Source: Lautropia mirabilis
Lineage (GTDB): Bacteria > Pseudomonadota > Gammaproteobacteria > Burkholderiales > Burkholderiaceae_E
Assembly: GCF_900637555.1 (NCBI RefSeq)
Contig: NZ_LR134378.1
Location: 1,188,001 to 1,252,000, forward strand
Reading direction: 5' to 3'
DNA length: 64,000 bases
Below are positions 27,668 to 36,038 of the stretch, piece by piece (position 1 is the first letter of the stretch; each line of letters begins with the position of its first letter). The notes beneath the pieces were generated by a model. The model saw only the letters and a list, made by a program, of their open reading frames with translations, ran no database searches and was not told the DNA's origin. Both the position numbers and the translations under genes were made by a program.

Positions 27668-28821
27668 GTCGGGTAGGTGCCGGGCACCAGGATGCTCTTG
27701 TTCACATCCTTGATGTTACGCAACCCGCAGAAGGCCATGGTGAGATCGGCTTCGTTGCGGATGACTTCCAGTGCCTTGGTGACGCCGGCCTCGCCCATGG
27801 CACCCAGGCCGTACAGGAAGGGACGGCCGATGAACACGCCCCGTGCGCCCATGGCCACGGAGCGGATCACGTCCTGACCGGAGCGCACGCCGCTGTCCAG
27901 ATAGATCTCGATGTTGTCCTTGCCGACCGCATCGACGATGGCGGGCAGGGCCTCGATGGAGGGCAGGGCGCCGTCGAGCTGGCGGCCGCCGTGGTTGGAG
28001 ACGATCAGCGCGTCGGCCCCCGACTTCACGGCCAGATGGGCGTCCTCGGGCTCCATGATGCCCTTGATGATGATCTTGCCGCCCCACTTGTCCTTGATCC
28101 AGGCCACGTCGTCCCACGACAGCGCCGGGTCGAACTGCTGGCTGGTCCAGGCCGACAGCGAGCTGGTGTCGCTCACGCCGCTGGCGTGGCCGACGATGTT
28201 GCCGAAGGTGCGCCGCTTCGTGTGCAGCATGTGCCAGCACCAGTAGGGCTTGGTAGCCAGGTTGATGAGGTTGGTGAGCGTGGGCTTGGGGGGCGAGGAC
28301 AGGCCGTTCTTGATGTCCTTGTGGCGCTGGCCGAGGATCTGCAGGTCAAGCGTGATGACCAGCGCCGAGCACTTGGCGGCCTTGGCGCGGTTGATGAGGC
28401 GCTCGACAAAGCCCTTGTCCTTCATGACGTAGAGCTGGAACCAGAATGGGCGGCTGGTGTGCTCGGCCACGTCCTCGATGGAGCAGATGCTCATGGTGGA
28501 GAGCGTGAAGGGCACTCCGAACTTCTCGGCGGCGCGGGCTGCGAGGATCTCGCCGTCGGCGTGCTGCATGCCGGTGAGTCCCGTGGGGGCCAGTGCCACC
28601 GGCATCGTCACGTTCTCGCCGATCATCGTGTTTTCCAGCGAGCGGTTTTCCATGTTGACCGCCACGCGCTGGCGGAACTTGATCTTCTGGAAAGCGGTTT
28701 CGTTGGAGCGGTAGGTGGATTCTGTCCAGGAGCCGGAGTCCGCGTAGTCGTAGAACATGCGCGGCACGCGGCGCTTGGCAATGACTCGGAGATCTTCGAT
28801 GCAGGTAATGACCGGGGCCAT
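27664..28821 (-). CDS. lldD: FMN-dependent L-lactate dehydrogenase
   Basis: Oxidises L-lactate to pyruvate at the membrane, passing electrons to quinone. The 385-residue protein has the alpha-hydroxy-acid oxidase features: FYDYADSGSWTE, an ALAPTGLTGMQHADGE FMN block, LVITLDLQILGQRHKD, and the catalytic His277 region ALIVSNHGGRQLDGA followed by DSGVRSGQDVIR. The size and sequence fit LldD, although other 2-hydroxy-acid oxidases of the family cannot be wholly excluded. It is divergent from a D-lactate dehydrogenase gene (29067), which strengthens the lactate assignment. First gene of the lldD-sbcB-glgB set. Confidence 0.88.
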   Translation of the reverse strand: MAPVITCIEDLRVIAKRRVPRMFYDYADSGSWTESTYRSNETAFQKIKFRQRVAVNMENRSLENTMIGENVTMPVALAPTGLTGMQHADGEILAARAAEKFGVPFTLSTMSICSIEDVAEHTSRPFWFQLYVMKDKGFVERLINRAKAAKCSALVITLDLQILGQRHKDIKNGLSSPPKPTLTNLINLATKPYWCWHMLHTKRRTFGNIVGHASGVSDTSSLSAWTSQQFDPALSWDDVAWIKDKWGGKIIIKGIMEPEDAHLAVKSGADALIVSNHGGRQLDGALPSIEALPAIVDAVGKDNIEIYLDSGVRSGQDVIRSVAMGARGVFIGRPFLYGLGAMGEAGVTKALEVIRNEADLTMAFCGLRNIKDVNKSILVPGTYPT

Positions 28822-29066
28822 GGAGGAGTTCCTTCTGTTCAGATATTCCCGAGATACTACAACCCGTTACGGACCCCCCGCGCTCTGTACGGGCACGTTG
28901 TGGGCTAGGGTTTACCCGGGGTGAGCGGATGCTGCGATGCAGCGCCGGGTTGCGCCGCGATCTAGAATCCACCCTTCGGCGCTGGCCCGCCGGCCCCGGG
29001 TGATGGCGGGGCGGATTCCGGGCCGGGCCGCTTTGCAACCCTGATGATCCAAACCCAGGAAAGACG

Positions 29067-30470
29067 ATGACGAACGATGGGCAGGGCGCCGCGGCGCCCC
29101 GGTTGAACGAAACCCTGAAGGCCGCGCTGGAGCAGCGTTTCGGAGAACGCTTCTCGGTGTCGCACGGGGTGCGCGAGCACCACGGCCGCGATGAATCCAT
29201 CTACCCGCTGACCCTGCCCGAAGGGGTGGTGTTTGCCGAGAGCACCGAGGACGTGGTGGATCTGGTGAAGCTCTGTCGCGCACATCACTGTCCGATCGTG
29301 CCCTGGGGGGCGGGTTCGTCCATCGAGGGCCAGCTTCTGGCGATCCGGGGTGGCATCACGCTGGACATGTCGCGGATGAACCGCATCGTGTCGGTGGCTG
29401 CCGAAGACCTGCTGGTGACGGTGCAGGCCGGCGTGACCCGCAAGCAGCTCAACCAGGAGCTGCATGACACCGGGCTCTTCTTCCCCATCGATCCGGGGGC
29501 GGATGCCTCCATCGGCGGCATGGCCTCCACCCGCGCCTCGGGCACCAACGCCGTGCGTTACGGCACCATGCGCGAGAACGTGCTGGCGCTGACCGTGGTG
29601 ACGGCCGAAGGGAAGGTGGTGCATACCGGCACGCACGCCCGCAAGTCGTCGGCCGGCTATGACCTTACCCGCCTTTTCGTGGGGGCCGAGGGCACGCTGG
29701 GCATCATCACCGAAGTCACGCTGCGCCTGCATCCGCTGCCCGAGGCAGTGTCGGCCGCGGTGGTCAACTTCCCGTCGGCCGAGCAGGCCGTCAACGTCGT
29801 CATCCAGGCCATCCAGCTGGGCGTGCCGCTGGCGCGCTGCGAATTCCTGGACCCGCCCGCCATCCGCGCCATCAACGCCTACAGCAAGATGGACCTGCGC
29901 GAAGGCTACACGCTGTTCTTCGAGTTCCATGGCAGCCCGGCCGGCGTGGCCGAGCAGGTGGAGCTGGTGCAGCAGCTGGCGGCCGACGAGGGCGGGACGG
30001 ACTTTGCCTGGGCCGAGAAGCCCGAAGAGCGCACCCGGCTGTGGAACGCTCGGCATGACGCCTACTTTGCCGGCCTGCAGATGCGACCCGGCGCGCGGGC
30101 CATCTCCACCGATACCTGCGTGCCCATCTCGCGGCTGGCGGCCTCTGTCGAGGGCGCGCGCAAGCTGCTGGAAGCCAGCGGCTTCCCGTCGCTGATCGTC
30201 GGCCACGTGGGCGACGGCAACTTCCATTGCCTGATTCTGGTGGACGTGGACAACCCCGACGAAGTGGCACGCGCCGAGGCGCTCAACCGTGAGATTGTCT
30301 CGCTGGCCCTGTCGCTGGGCGGAACCTGCACGGGTGAACATGGCATCGGCCTGCACAAGATGGACTTCCTGGAGACCGAAGCCGGTGCTGAGGGCGTGGC
30401 GCTGATGGCGCGCATCAAGGCGGCGCTGGATCCGGAGGGGCTCTTCAATCCGGGCAAGATGCTGCGCTGA
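29067..30470 (+). CDS. dld: FAD-linked D-lactate dehydrogenase (LDHD/GlcD-like)
   Basis: A 467-residue flavoprotein with the PCMH FAD-binding domain (IVPWGAGSSIEGQ, DPGADASIGGMASTRASG, AEGTLGIITEVTLRL) and an FAD-oxidase C-terminal domain (GHVGDGNFHCLI, GTCTGEHGIGLHKM, LDPEGLFNPGKML). The family includes D-lactate, D-2-hydroxyglutarate and glycolate dehydrogenases; pairing with lldD across a 245-bp divergent spacer favours D-lactate. A 30-bp copy of its 3' end (codons GKMLR plus flank) recurs at 31057-31086. Confidence 0.85.
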   Translation: MTNDGQGAAAPRLNETLKAALEQRFGERFSVSHGVREHHGRDESIYPLTLPEGVVFAESTEDVVDLVKLCRAHHCPIVPWGAGSSIEGQLLAIRGGITLDMSRMNRIVSVAAEDLLVTVQAGVTRKQLNQELHDTGLFFPIDPGADASIGGMASTRASGTNAVRYGTMRENVLALTVVTAEGKVVHTGTHARKSSAGYDLTRLFVGAEGTLGIITEVTLRLHPLPEAVSAAVVNFPSAEQAVNVVIQAIQLGVPLARCEFLDPPAIRAINAYSKMDLREGYTLFFEFHGSPAGVAEQVELVQQLAADEGGTDFAWAEKPEERTRLWNARHDAYFAGLQMRPGARAISTDTCVPISRLAASVEGARKLLEASGFPSLIVGHVGDGNFHCLILVDVDNPDEVARAEALNREIVSLALSLGGTCTGEHGIGLHKMDFLETEAGAEGVALMARIKAALDPEGLFNPGKMLR

Positions 30471-30481
30471 TGCGGCCAGGG
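30452..30481 (+). repeat. Direct repeat, left copy (dld 3' end)
   Basis: This 30-bp stretch covers the last codons and stop of dld and 11 bp beyond. It matches 31057-31086 at 27 of 30 positions. The two copies bracket the antitoxin gene and the truncated toxin. Confidence 0.75.
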
Positions 30482-30509
30482 GGAGGGCAGGGCTCCGCAG
30501 GAGCGGGGC

Positions 30510-30538
30510 TTGTAGCCCTTCCTCAAGTACCGTATAAA
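30510..30538 (+). promoter_or_regulatory. Sigma-70 promoter of the RHH antitoxin gene
   Basis: TTGTAG (30510-30515) and TATAAA (30533-30538) are 17 nt apart. The site lies 40 nt past dld and 80 nt before the antitoxin ATG, and is AT-rich relative to surroundings. Confidence 0.5.
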
Positions 30539-30618
30539 CACGGTTTCGGGTGGCGCGCTGAAAAGCTGACTGGTGGCGGCTGCCCGATACGCGCGATTTC
30601 CACTGCTCTGGGTGCTTC

Positions 30619-30885
30619 ATGAGCCTGTCCCTGCAACTTACCGCCGAAGACGATGCTCTGTTGACGCTGGCTGCCGACAGGCTGCATATCAGCAAGTCCG
30701 AGTTTGTGCGTCGCAGCATTGCCGCCTATGCCGCTCGGGTCATTCCCGCCGAGAAGACGGAGGCCGAGATTGATGCCATGTACATAGGCCAGGGCGGAGG
30801 GCTGCGCGATCCCGACTCGGTGAAGGATCCGCTCAAGCGGGCCGTGCTGGAGAAGCTGCGTGAGAAATACGGCTACGCTGGTTGA
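30619..30885 (+). CDS. CopG/ribbon-helix-helix antitoxin
   Basis: An 88-residue protein: a ribbon-helix-helix N-terminus (SLSLQLTAEDDALLTLAADR, then HISKSEFVRRSIAAYAARV) that would dimerise to bind its own operator, and a C-terminal toxin-binding tail ending EKLREKYGYAG. Such RHH proteins are the antitoxin partners of PIN-domain (VapC) toxins. The following toxin frame starts inside this gene (GTG 30860) but is cut short at 39 codons, so the antitoxin is orphaned. It might still repress its promoter or cross-bind other toxins, such as the VapC at 37499. Confidence 0.75.
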   Translation: MSLSLQLTAEDDALLTLAADRLHISKSEFVRRSIAAYAARVIPAEKTEAEIDAMYIGQGGGLRDPDSVKDPLKRAVLEKLREKYGYAG

Positions 30886-30979
30886 TACAGGGTTTCTCGT
30901 TGCCCTGTTCAACGACGGCGATGCCCACCATGCCAGCGCTGTACGGATGCTGGGTGAGTTGGCTGGGGTACGCCCGTGA
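30860..30979 (+). pseudogene. Truncated VapC-like PIN toxin
   Basis: GTG 30860 opens a 39-codon frame overlapping the antitoxin 3' end by 26 bp. It reads VRNTATLVDTGFLVALFNDG followed by DAHHASAVRML, the classical PIN-domain start with its first metal-binding Asp (VDTGFLVALF..D..H). A TGA stop at 30977-30979 ends it; the remaining 90 or so residues with the other acidic residues are absent downstream. It is a decayed toxin, too short to be tracked as a normal ORF. Confidence 0.75.
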
Positions 30980-31056
30980 CCTCAGCCCCCAGGGCGTCCG
31001 CTTGCGGAGACTGTGGCTGAAGGATTGAGTGCCCCGCAGGAAGATGAAGCATCAGA

Positions 31057-31086
31057 GGGCGAGATGCTGCGTTGACGCGGCCAGGG
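31057..31086 (+). repeat. Direct repeat, right copy (duplicated dld 3' end)
   Basis: Matches 30452-30481 at 27 of 30 positions and still reads G-E-M-L-R-stop in the equivalent frame. It marks the right edge of the degraded toxin-antitoxin segment and shows that the dld terminus was duplicated when the segment arrived or was rearranged. Confidence 0.75.
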
Positions 31087-31209
31087 TCTTGCGCAAGGCG
31101 ACGGCGGCCCACAGCTACCATGAAGAATCGGCGGTGGCTGGCGACACACCGGGAATGCACGCCAGCCTGCGCCGTGTCGGAGCCATTGGCCTGAAGGAGT
31201 AGCCCCGTC

Positions 31210-32040
31210 ATGATTTCTGCCGCCCTTTCGCTGTTCCTGCTGCGCGACCTGCCACTGTCGGCTTTCGACGTGCCGCGCCGGCAGACCGTAGGGGTGCTGG
31301 TCGTGCTGGGCGTCCTGGTGGGCATGAGTCTGGCAAGCCTCACACAGGACGACGGCATGCCGCTCATGACCATTCCGCAGGCGCTGCTGGTGGGGCTAGG
31401 GCTGAACGCGCTGCTGTACGGCCTGGTGCATGGCGTGCTGCGCTGGTGGCTGATGCGCGACGGGCGCTGGGATGGCCGGGGGCCGCTCTTCAACCTGCTG
31501 CTGGCTGCCGGGCTGGTGCCCAACGTGCTGTCGGCCCTGCTGGAGTCGCTGGAGCTGCCGGCCGGGATCGCCCAGCCGCTGGGCCTGGTGCTGGCCGTCT
31601 ATGGCCTATGGGTCGTCACCCGCGCCATTGCCTGCGCCATTCCTGATGCACCGCCCCGCTACAGCCTGGCGGGTGTCGCGCTGGCGTCGGTCTCGTCCGT
31701 GCTGGTCCTGTTGGTGGTGGCCACCCTGGCCACGCCGTTGCTCGTGTCGCAGGAGGGGGCGACCCTGGGCGGTGCGCCTGCCGGGCAGCAGATCTTCAGT
31801 GACGGGCAGGGCAGCTCGGCGGCGCGATCGGGCCGGGAAGGCTCCGCGAACGAGGCGGCCAATGCCTCGCCCGTGCCCGCTTCATCGACGACCAGGGCGG
31901 CCGGCTGCGAGCCCGCCCAGAACTATCGGCAGCGCCCCACGGGAGAGATGCGGCACGAGCGCTTCGATCGGCATGGGGATCCGCGGCGGGAGGGGGAGAA
32001 ATGCACCGGCCGTTCTTCGGGAAGCGCGTCCGGCGGCTGA
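31210..32040 (+). CDS. YIP1-like integral membrane protein
   Basis: A 276-residue protein of unknown function. About five transmembrane segments fill residues 25-190 (for example TVGVLVVLGVLVGMSLASL, ALLVGLGLNALLYGLVHGVL, FNLLLAAGLVPNVLSALLES, LGLVLAVYGLWVVTRAIA, ASVSSVLVLLVVATLATPLL), with the layout of bacterial YIP1-family proteins. The last 85 residues are hydrophilic, rich in Ser, Ala, Gly and Arg, and look disordered. It is convergent with the DUF1615 gene, stop codons 13 bp apart. Confidence 0.55.
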   Translation: MISAALSLFLLRDLPLSAFDVPRRQTVGVLVVLGVLVGMSLASLTQDDGMPLMTIPQALLVGLGLNALLYGLVHGVLRWWLMRDGRWDGRGPLFNLLLAAGLVPNVLSALLESLELPAGIAQPLGLVLAVYGLWVVTRAIACAIPDAPPRYSLAGVALASVSSVLVLLVVATLATPLLVSQEGATLGGAPAGQQIFSDGQGSSAARSGREGSANEAANASPVPASSTTRAAGCEPAQNYRQRPTGEMRHERFDRHGDPRREGEKCTGRSSGSASGG

Positions 32041-32053
32041 GCTGTTGACACCC

Positions 32054-33169
32054 TCACTCCCCACCCACCCGCTTCAGGCACCGCAGGTAGCGCTCGTTCA
32101 CCCGCTCGGCAAACCAGGCGGTGGTGAGCTTGCGGGTGATCTTGGGGCTGTTGAGCTGGATGTCGGGCAGGGTGGCACGGGGCATGGGCTTGCCGCTGCC
32201 GGCACGGTCGGCGTGGGCGAAGGCGGCCTTGTAGAGCGGGGTGTCGGCAAAGGCCAGGGTGTCGCCCTTCTGCAGCATGGCGCGGATGCTGTCGTCGTTC
32301 TGGCCGATCTGCTTGCCGAAGGTGCGGGCGGCGCGCTCGGTCTGGCCCGGGGTGGCCATGGAGGGGTTGGCGTGGTCCAGCAGGTCGCCGTCGGGGGTGA
32401 GCTTCTGGCCGGTGGCCACGGCCAGGGCGCGCTGGAAGGCGGCGTTGCGGCTGGCGTAGTGGCCGGCGTTGTAGTCCGCGAAGCGGTATTTCATCTCGGG
32501 GTAGTCGACGGGGTAGTCCAGCAGGTGGGCAATGCCGAAGTACAGGCCGCCGCGACGGGTGAAGATTTCCTGCCGGATGCTGCCGGCGTCGCCGTAGGGG
32601 TAGGGCTTGCGCCTGGCGTGGTCTTCGGCATAGCTGATGGAGACCTGCATGGCGCCGCCGGTGCGCACGGGGTTGTACTGGCCGAACAGGCGCTTGCCGA
32701 GGGGCACGGTGTCGATGAGGTCCTCGAAGGTGCGGCTGAGATCTTCTTCGGTGCGGGCGCTGTCGATGCGCTGGGCATAGCTCTGGCCGTTGCCGCTGGG
32801 CAGGGCCAGTGCAGTGCGGACCATGAAGCCGGGGATGTGATAGCGGGCGGCACGTTCGTCGATGGCTTTCCAGGCGATGGCGGGCAGGCCGGCCACCACG
32901 GGATTGACCTGGAAGCCCGATTCCTGCTCGATGACGGCGACGGTGGCGCACAGGCTGCCGCGGGTGGCGGGCAGACCCAGCAGCGAGAAGGAGGTCTGGA
33001 TGTCGGTGGCCCAGCCGCCGGCGTCCTTCACGTTGGGGGGAATGGCCTTGCGAGCCACGGTGCGGGCGTCTTCGGGGGCCAGTCCGGCCTTGTCGGGCGA
33101 GGTGGTCTGGCAGCCGGCCAGCAGCAGGGCGGTGACCAGCAGTACGCCGGAGGAAATAGAGCCTTTCAT
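32054..33169 (-). CDS. DUF1615 lipoprotein, lysozyme-like motifs
   Basis: A 371-residue lipoprotein (lipobox LLLAGC, Cys20) of the DUF1615 family. Within it VAVIEQESGFQVNP, GGAMQVSISYAE and FADYNAGHYASRNAAFQRAL line up with the three landmarks of lytic-transglycosylase (SLT/lysozyme-like) folds: catalytic Glu in ESGF, GxMQ and YNAG. A murein-cleaving role in the periplasm is therefore plausible, though the family is formally uncharacterised to my knowledge. ATG 33169 is chosen because the signal peptide begins there; the upstream frame (to 33277) is probably untranslated. Confidence 0.75.
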   Translation of the reverse strand: MKGSISSGVLLVTALLLAGCQTTSPDKAGLAPEDARTVARKAIPPNVKDAGGWATDIQTSFSLLGLPATRGSLCATVAVIEQESGFQVNPVVAGLPAIAWKAIDERAARYHIPGFMVRTALALPSGNGQSYAQRIDSARTEEDLSRTFEDLIDTVPLGKRLFGQYNPVRTGGAMQVSISYAEDHARRKPYPYGDAGSIRQEIFTRRGGLYFGIAHLLDYPVDYPEMKYRFADYNAGHYASRNAAFQRALAVATGQKLTPDGDLLDHANPSMATPGQTERAARTFGKQIGQNDDSIRAMLQKGDTLAFADTPLYKAAFAHADRAGSGKPMPRATLPDIQLNSPKITRKLTTAWFAERVNERYLRCLKRVGGE

Positions 33170-33308
33170 GGTATTGGGGTAAGGTTGAGGGTATTCCCGA
33201 GGGGGCTTGCGGCATCGAACCCGCAGATTATGAGGATATTGCGGATTCTCGGCCGCGGGGAGCGCCGTTTCGCGCAACAGCCACGTTTCCTGTGTTCAAT
33301 TAGGCAGC

Positions 33309-35216
33309 ATGAGAATCGGCATAGGTTTCAAGTTGTTCGTGGCCGTACTGGCGGCCAGTGTCGTGATGGCGGTGGCCATGAGCATTGCCAACCGCATCAG
33401 TTTCCAGCGCGGCTTTCTGGGCTACCTGAATGAGGTGGAGACCCGGCGCCTGAACGTGCTGACGACGGTGCTGGCGGCGCACTGGCGCGAGGTGGGCGAT
33501 CCGGAGCACGGCTGGGATGCCCTGCGTGGGCGCGACGACCTGTGGCGACACATTGTGCGCTACAGCGGCTACCGACTGCATTCGGGGCCGCGGCAGATGC
33601 CGATTCTGCCCATTCTGGGCCGCAGGCCGCTTCAGGCCTGCCAATGGCTGGTGCCCATGCCGTATGCCGAGGGCATGGGGGCGGCGCGCGGGTTGCTGTA
33701 TGAGCAGCCCGGGCAGGAAAACAGGCGCGCAGCGCCGGATGCAGCGCACGTGCACGGGGCGCTCCAACACGGTGGCCCTCTGCCGAAGGGGTTGCTGCCC
33801 AATGGTCTGCTGCCTGGTGACATGTCGCGGCATGGGCCGCAGCCCGGACAGGCCTCCGCCGATGTGGGCCAGGCATCGAACTGGTGGTGGCTGTCCAACC
33901 CGTCGGCCACGCAGGCGGATGAATCGGCCCGCCCGGGTCCGGGGGGCACGAAGGGGGCCTCCTGGCCGCCGGAGGCCCGCGCTGGTGAGCTGTCGCCGCC
34001 GGCCGAGGAGTCCCTGCTGGACGTTCTGGTCGATGGCGGGGATGTACACCCCGACATGCCGCCTGCGCCGGCGCCGGGACCCGGATGGCCGGTGGTGGCG
34101 CCCAAGCCGCCCATGGATGCCGCGGCGCGCATGACGCTGCAGGATGCCAGTGGCCGTTTCGTGGTGGGCAACCCGGACCCGGGGCCGGATGCGCATTTCG
34201 TGCCAATCCTGGTGGATGGGGTGGTGGCCGGCTGGGTGGGCAGCAAGCGCTTCACCGAGGTGACGGATGCGGCCGATCTGGCCTTCCAGCGCCGTCAGGA
34301 GAGTGCGGCCTGGTACATCGCGGGGCTGGCGGTGCTGCTGGCGGCCGTTGTTGCCTGGCTGCTGGGGCGGGTGATGCTGGTGCCGGCAAGGCGGCTGGCC
34401 ACGGCCACGCGGGCGCTGGCGGCGGGACAGTACGACATCCGCGTGCCGGTGTCCTCGCAGGATGAGCTGGGGCAGCTGGCACGGGTGTTCAACAAGCTGG
34501 CCGGCACGCTGCAGAGCAACGAGAACATGCGCCGCGCCTTCATGGCGGACGTGTCGCACGAGCTGCGCACGCCGCTGGCGATCATGCGCGGCGAGCTGGA
34601 GGCGGTGGAGGATGGGCTCCAGCCGCTGGACCAGCGGGTGGTGCAATCCCTTCAGAGTGAAGTGGGCATTCTGTCCAAGCTGGTCGACGACATCCACATG
34701 CTGTCGATGACGGAGGTGGCACCGCTGGCGTATCACTGGGAGCAGGTGGATGTGGTGGAGCTGCTGGACACCACGCTGTCGAGCTGGCAGGAGCGCCTGG
34801 CTGTCCGCGGGTTGTCCCTGAAAAGGGTCGGGGTTATAGATAGAATGCTCGTTTCGGGGGATCCGAATCGATTGCGTCAGGTTTTCCAGAATCTTCTGGA
34901 AAACGCCGTACGCTACGTGGACCAGGGCGGTACCGTGCAGGTGGGCTGTCAGGCGGACAGCCCGGGCGTGATCATCGATTTCGACGACTCCGGCCCCGGC
35001 ATGTCGCCTGAAGACTATCCGCGTCTCTTTGACCGTTTCTACCGTCGTGAGGCGTCACGGAACCGGGCCACGGGCGGGTCGGGGCTGGGGCTGGCCATCT
35101 GCCGGGGCATCGTCGAGGCGCATGGTGGTCGCATCATGGCGCAGGCCTCGCCGTTGGGTGGGCTGCGCGTCCGGATCGAGCTGCCCCCCGAGCATTCTTC
35201 GGAGGGAAATGGATGA
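33309..35216 (+). CDS. baeS: BaeS-type sensor histidine kinase with enlarged periplasmic domain
   Basis: A 635-residue inner-membrane kinase, far longer than E. coli BaeS (467). TM1 about 7-30, TM2 about 333-358 (AAWYIAGLAVLLAAVVAWLL), HAMP, DHp with His417 (AFMADVSHELRTPLAIMRGE), HATPase with FQNLLENAVRYVD, DDSGPGMS and GGSGLGLAICRGIV. The roughly 300-residue periplasmic part contains a Pro/Gly/Ala-rich segment (about 135-265) between conserved BaeS-like blocks (PFxGxx-like regions are reduced). BaeSR responds to envelope stress and toxic compounds in E. coli. The stop overlaps baeR by 4 bp (ATGA). Confidence 0.82.
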   Translation: MRIGIGFKLFVAVLAASVVMAVAMSIANRISFQRGFLGYLNEVETRRLNVLTTVLAAHWREVGDPEHGWDALRGRDDLWRHIVRYSGYRLHSGPRQMPILPILGRRPLQACQWLVPMPYAEGMGAARGLLYEQPGQENRRAAPDAAHVHGALQHGGPLPKGLLPNGLLPGDMSRHGPQPGQASADVGQASNWWWLSNPSATQADESARPGPGGTKGASWPPEARAGELSPPAEESLLDVLVDGGDVHPDMPPAPAPGPGWPVVAPKPPMDAAARMTLQDASGRFVVGNPDPGPDAHFVPILVDGVVAGWVGSKRFTEVTDAADLAFQRRQESAAWYIAGLAVLLAAVVAWLLGRVMLVPARRLATATRALAAGQYDIRVPVSSQDELGQLARVFNKLAGTLQSNENMRRAFMADVSHELRTPLAIMRGELEAVEDGLQPLDQRVVQSLQSEVGILSKLVDDIHMLSMTEVAPLAYHWEQVDVVELLDTTLSSWQERLAVRGLSLKRVGVIDRMLVSGDPNRLRQVFQNLLENAVRYVDQGGTVQVGCQADSPGVIIDFDDSGPGMSPEDYPRLFDRFYRREASRNRATGGSGLGLAICRGIVEAHGGRIMAQASPLGGLRVRIELPPEHSSEGNG

Positions 35217-35971
35217 CGCAGCAGAATATCTGGACCAATCCTGGCCGGCCGCTGCAGCTGCTGGTGGTCGAGGACGAGCCGAAGCTGGCCGTCCTGGTCT
35301 GTCGATACCTGGATGCTGCCGGTTTCCAGACCGGGATCCTGGCCGATGGCCGGCTGGTGGTCAACGCGGTGCGCACCAACCCTCCGGATCTGGTGCTGCT
35401 GGACCTCATGCTGCCGGGCCGCGACGGCATCGACATCTGTCGCGAGATCCGCACCTTCTCGTCGGTGCCCATCATCATGATGACGGCGCGCGTCGAAGAG
35501 ATCGACCGGCTGCTGGGGCTGGAGCTGGGCGCCGACGACTACATCTGCAAGCCTTTCAGCCCGCGCGAGATGGTGGCGCGGGTGCGGGCAGTGCTGCGTC
35601 GCACGCTGGCCGATGCCGTCAAGCCGCAGCAGAAGGCGGTGGCCGAGGCTGTGCTGGAAAAGCCCGCGGACGTGTCGCCGCCGCCTGACGGGCTGTGGAT
35701 CGACACGGTGCGCCACGCGGCGTGGCTGGAGGGCAGCCCGCTGGAACTCACGCCGGTGGAATTCCGCCTGCTGTCGGTGCTGGCGGCCATGCCGGGCCAT
35801 GTGTTCAGCCGGGAAGACCTGCTGGAGCGCCTGTATGAAGACCACCGGGTGGTCAACGGCCGCACGGTCGACACGCACGTGAAGAATCTGCGCCGCAAGA
35901 TGGGGCGCATCCTGCCCGACAGCGACCTGATCCAGTCGGTGTACGGCATGGGGTACAAGTATCAACCTTGA
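35213..35971 (+). CDS. baeR: BaeR-type response regulator
   Basis: A 252-residue OmpR-family regulator translationally coupled to baeS. Receiver: LLVVEDEPKLAVL, phospho-acceptor Asp64 (LVLLDLMLPGRDG), IIMMTA, CKPFSPREMVARV. The C-terminal winged helix (about 165-250) includes LTPVEFRLLSVLAAMPGHVF, GRTVDTHVKNLRRKM and VYGMGYKYQP, typical of BaeR. A 25-residue Pro/Ala/Lys linker joins the domains. Expected targets are efflux-pump and envelope-stress genes; none is adjacent, although sotB and a CDF transporter lie within 5 kb. Confidence 0.88.
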   Translation: MTQQNIWTNPGRPLQLLVVEDEPKLAVLVCRYLDAAGFQTGILADGRLVVNAVRTNPPDLVLLDLMLPGRDGIDICREIRTFSSVPIIMMTARVEEIDRLLGLELGADDYICKPFSPREMVARVRAVLRRTLADAVKPQQKAVAEAVLEKPADVSPPPDGLWIDTVRHAAWLEGSPLELTPVEFRLLSVLAAMPGHVFSREDLLERLYEDHRVVNGRTVDTHVKNLRRKMGRILPDSDLIQSVYGMGYKYQP

Positions 35972-36038
35972 GTTTCACCCCCGGCAGGCAGTTGCGTTAC
36001 AGTAGGCGCCCCTGAATTTTCTTTGTGCCGAATTCCGC

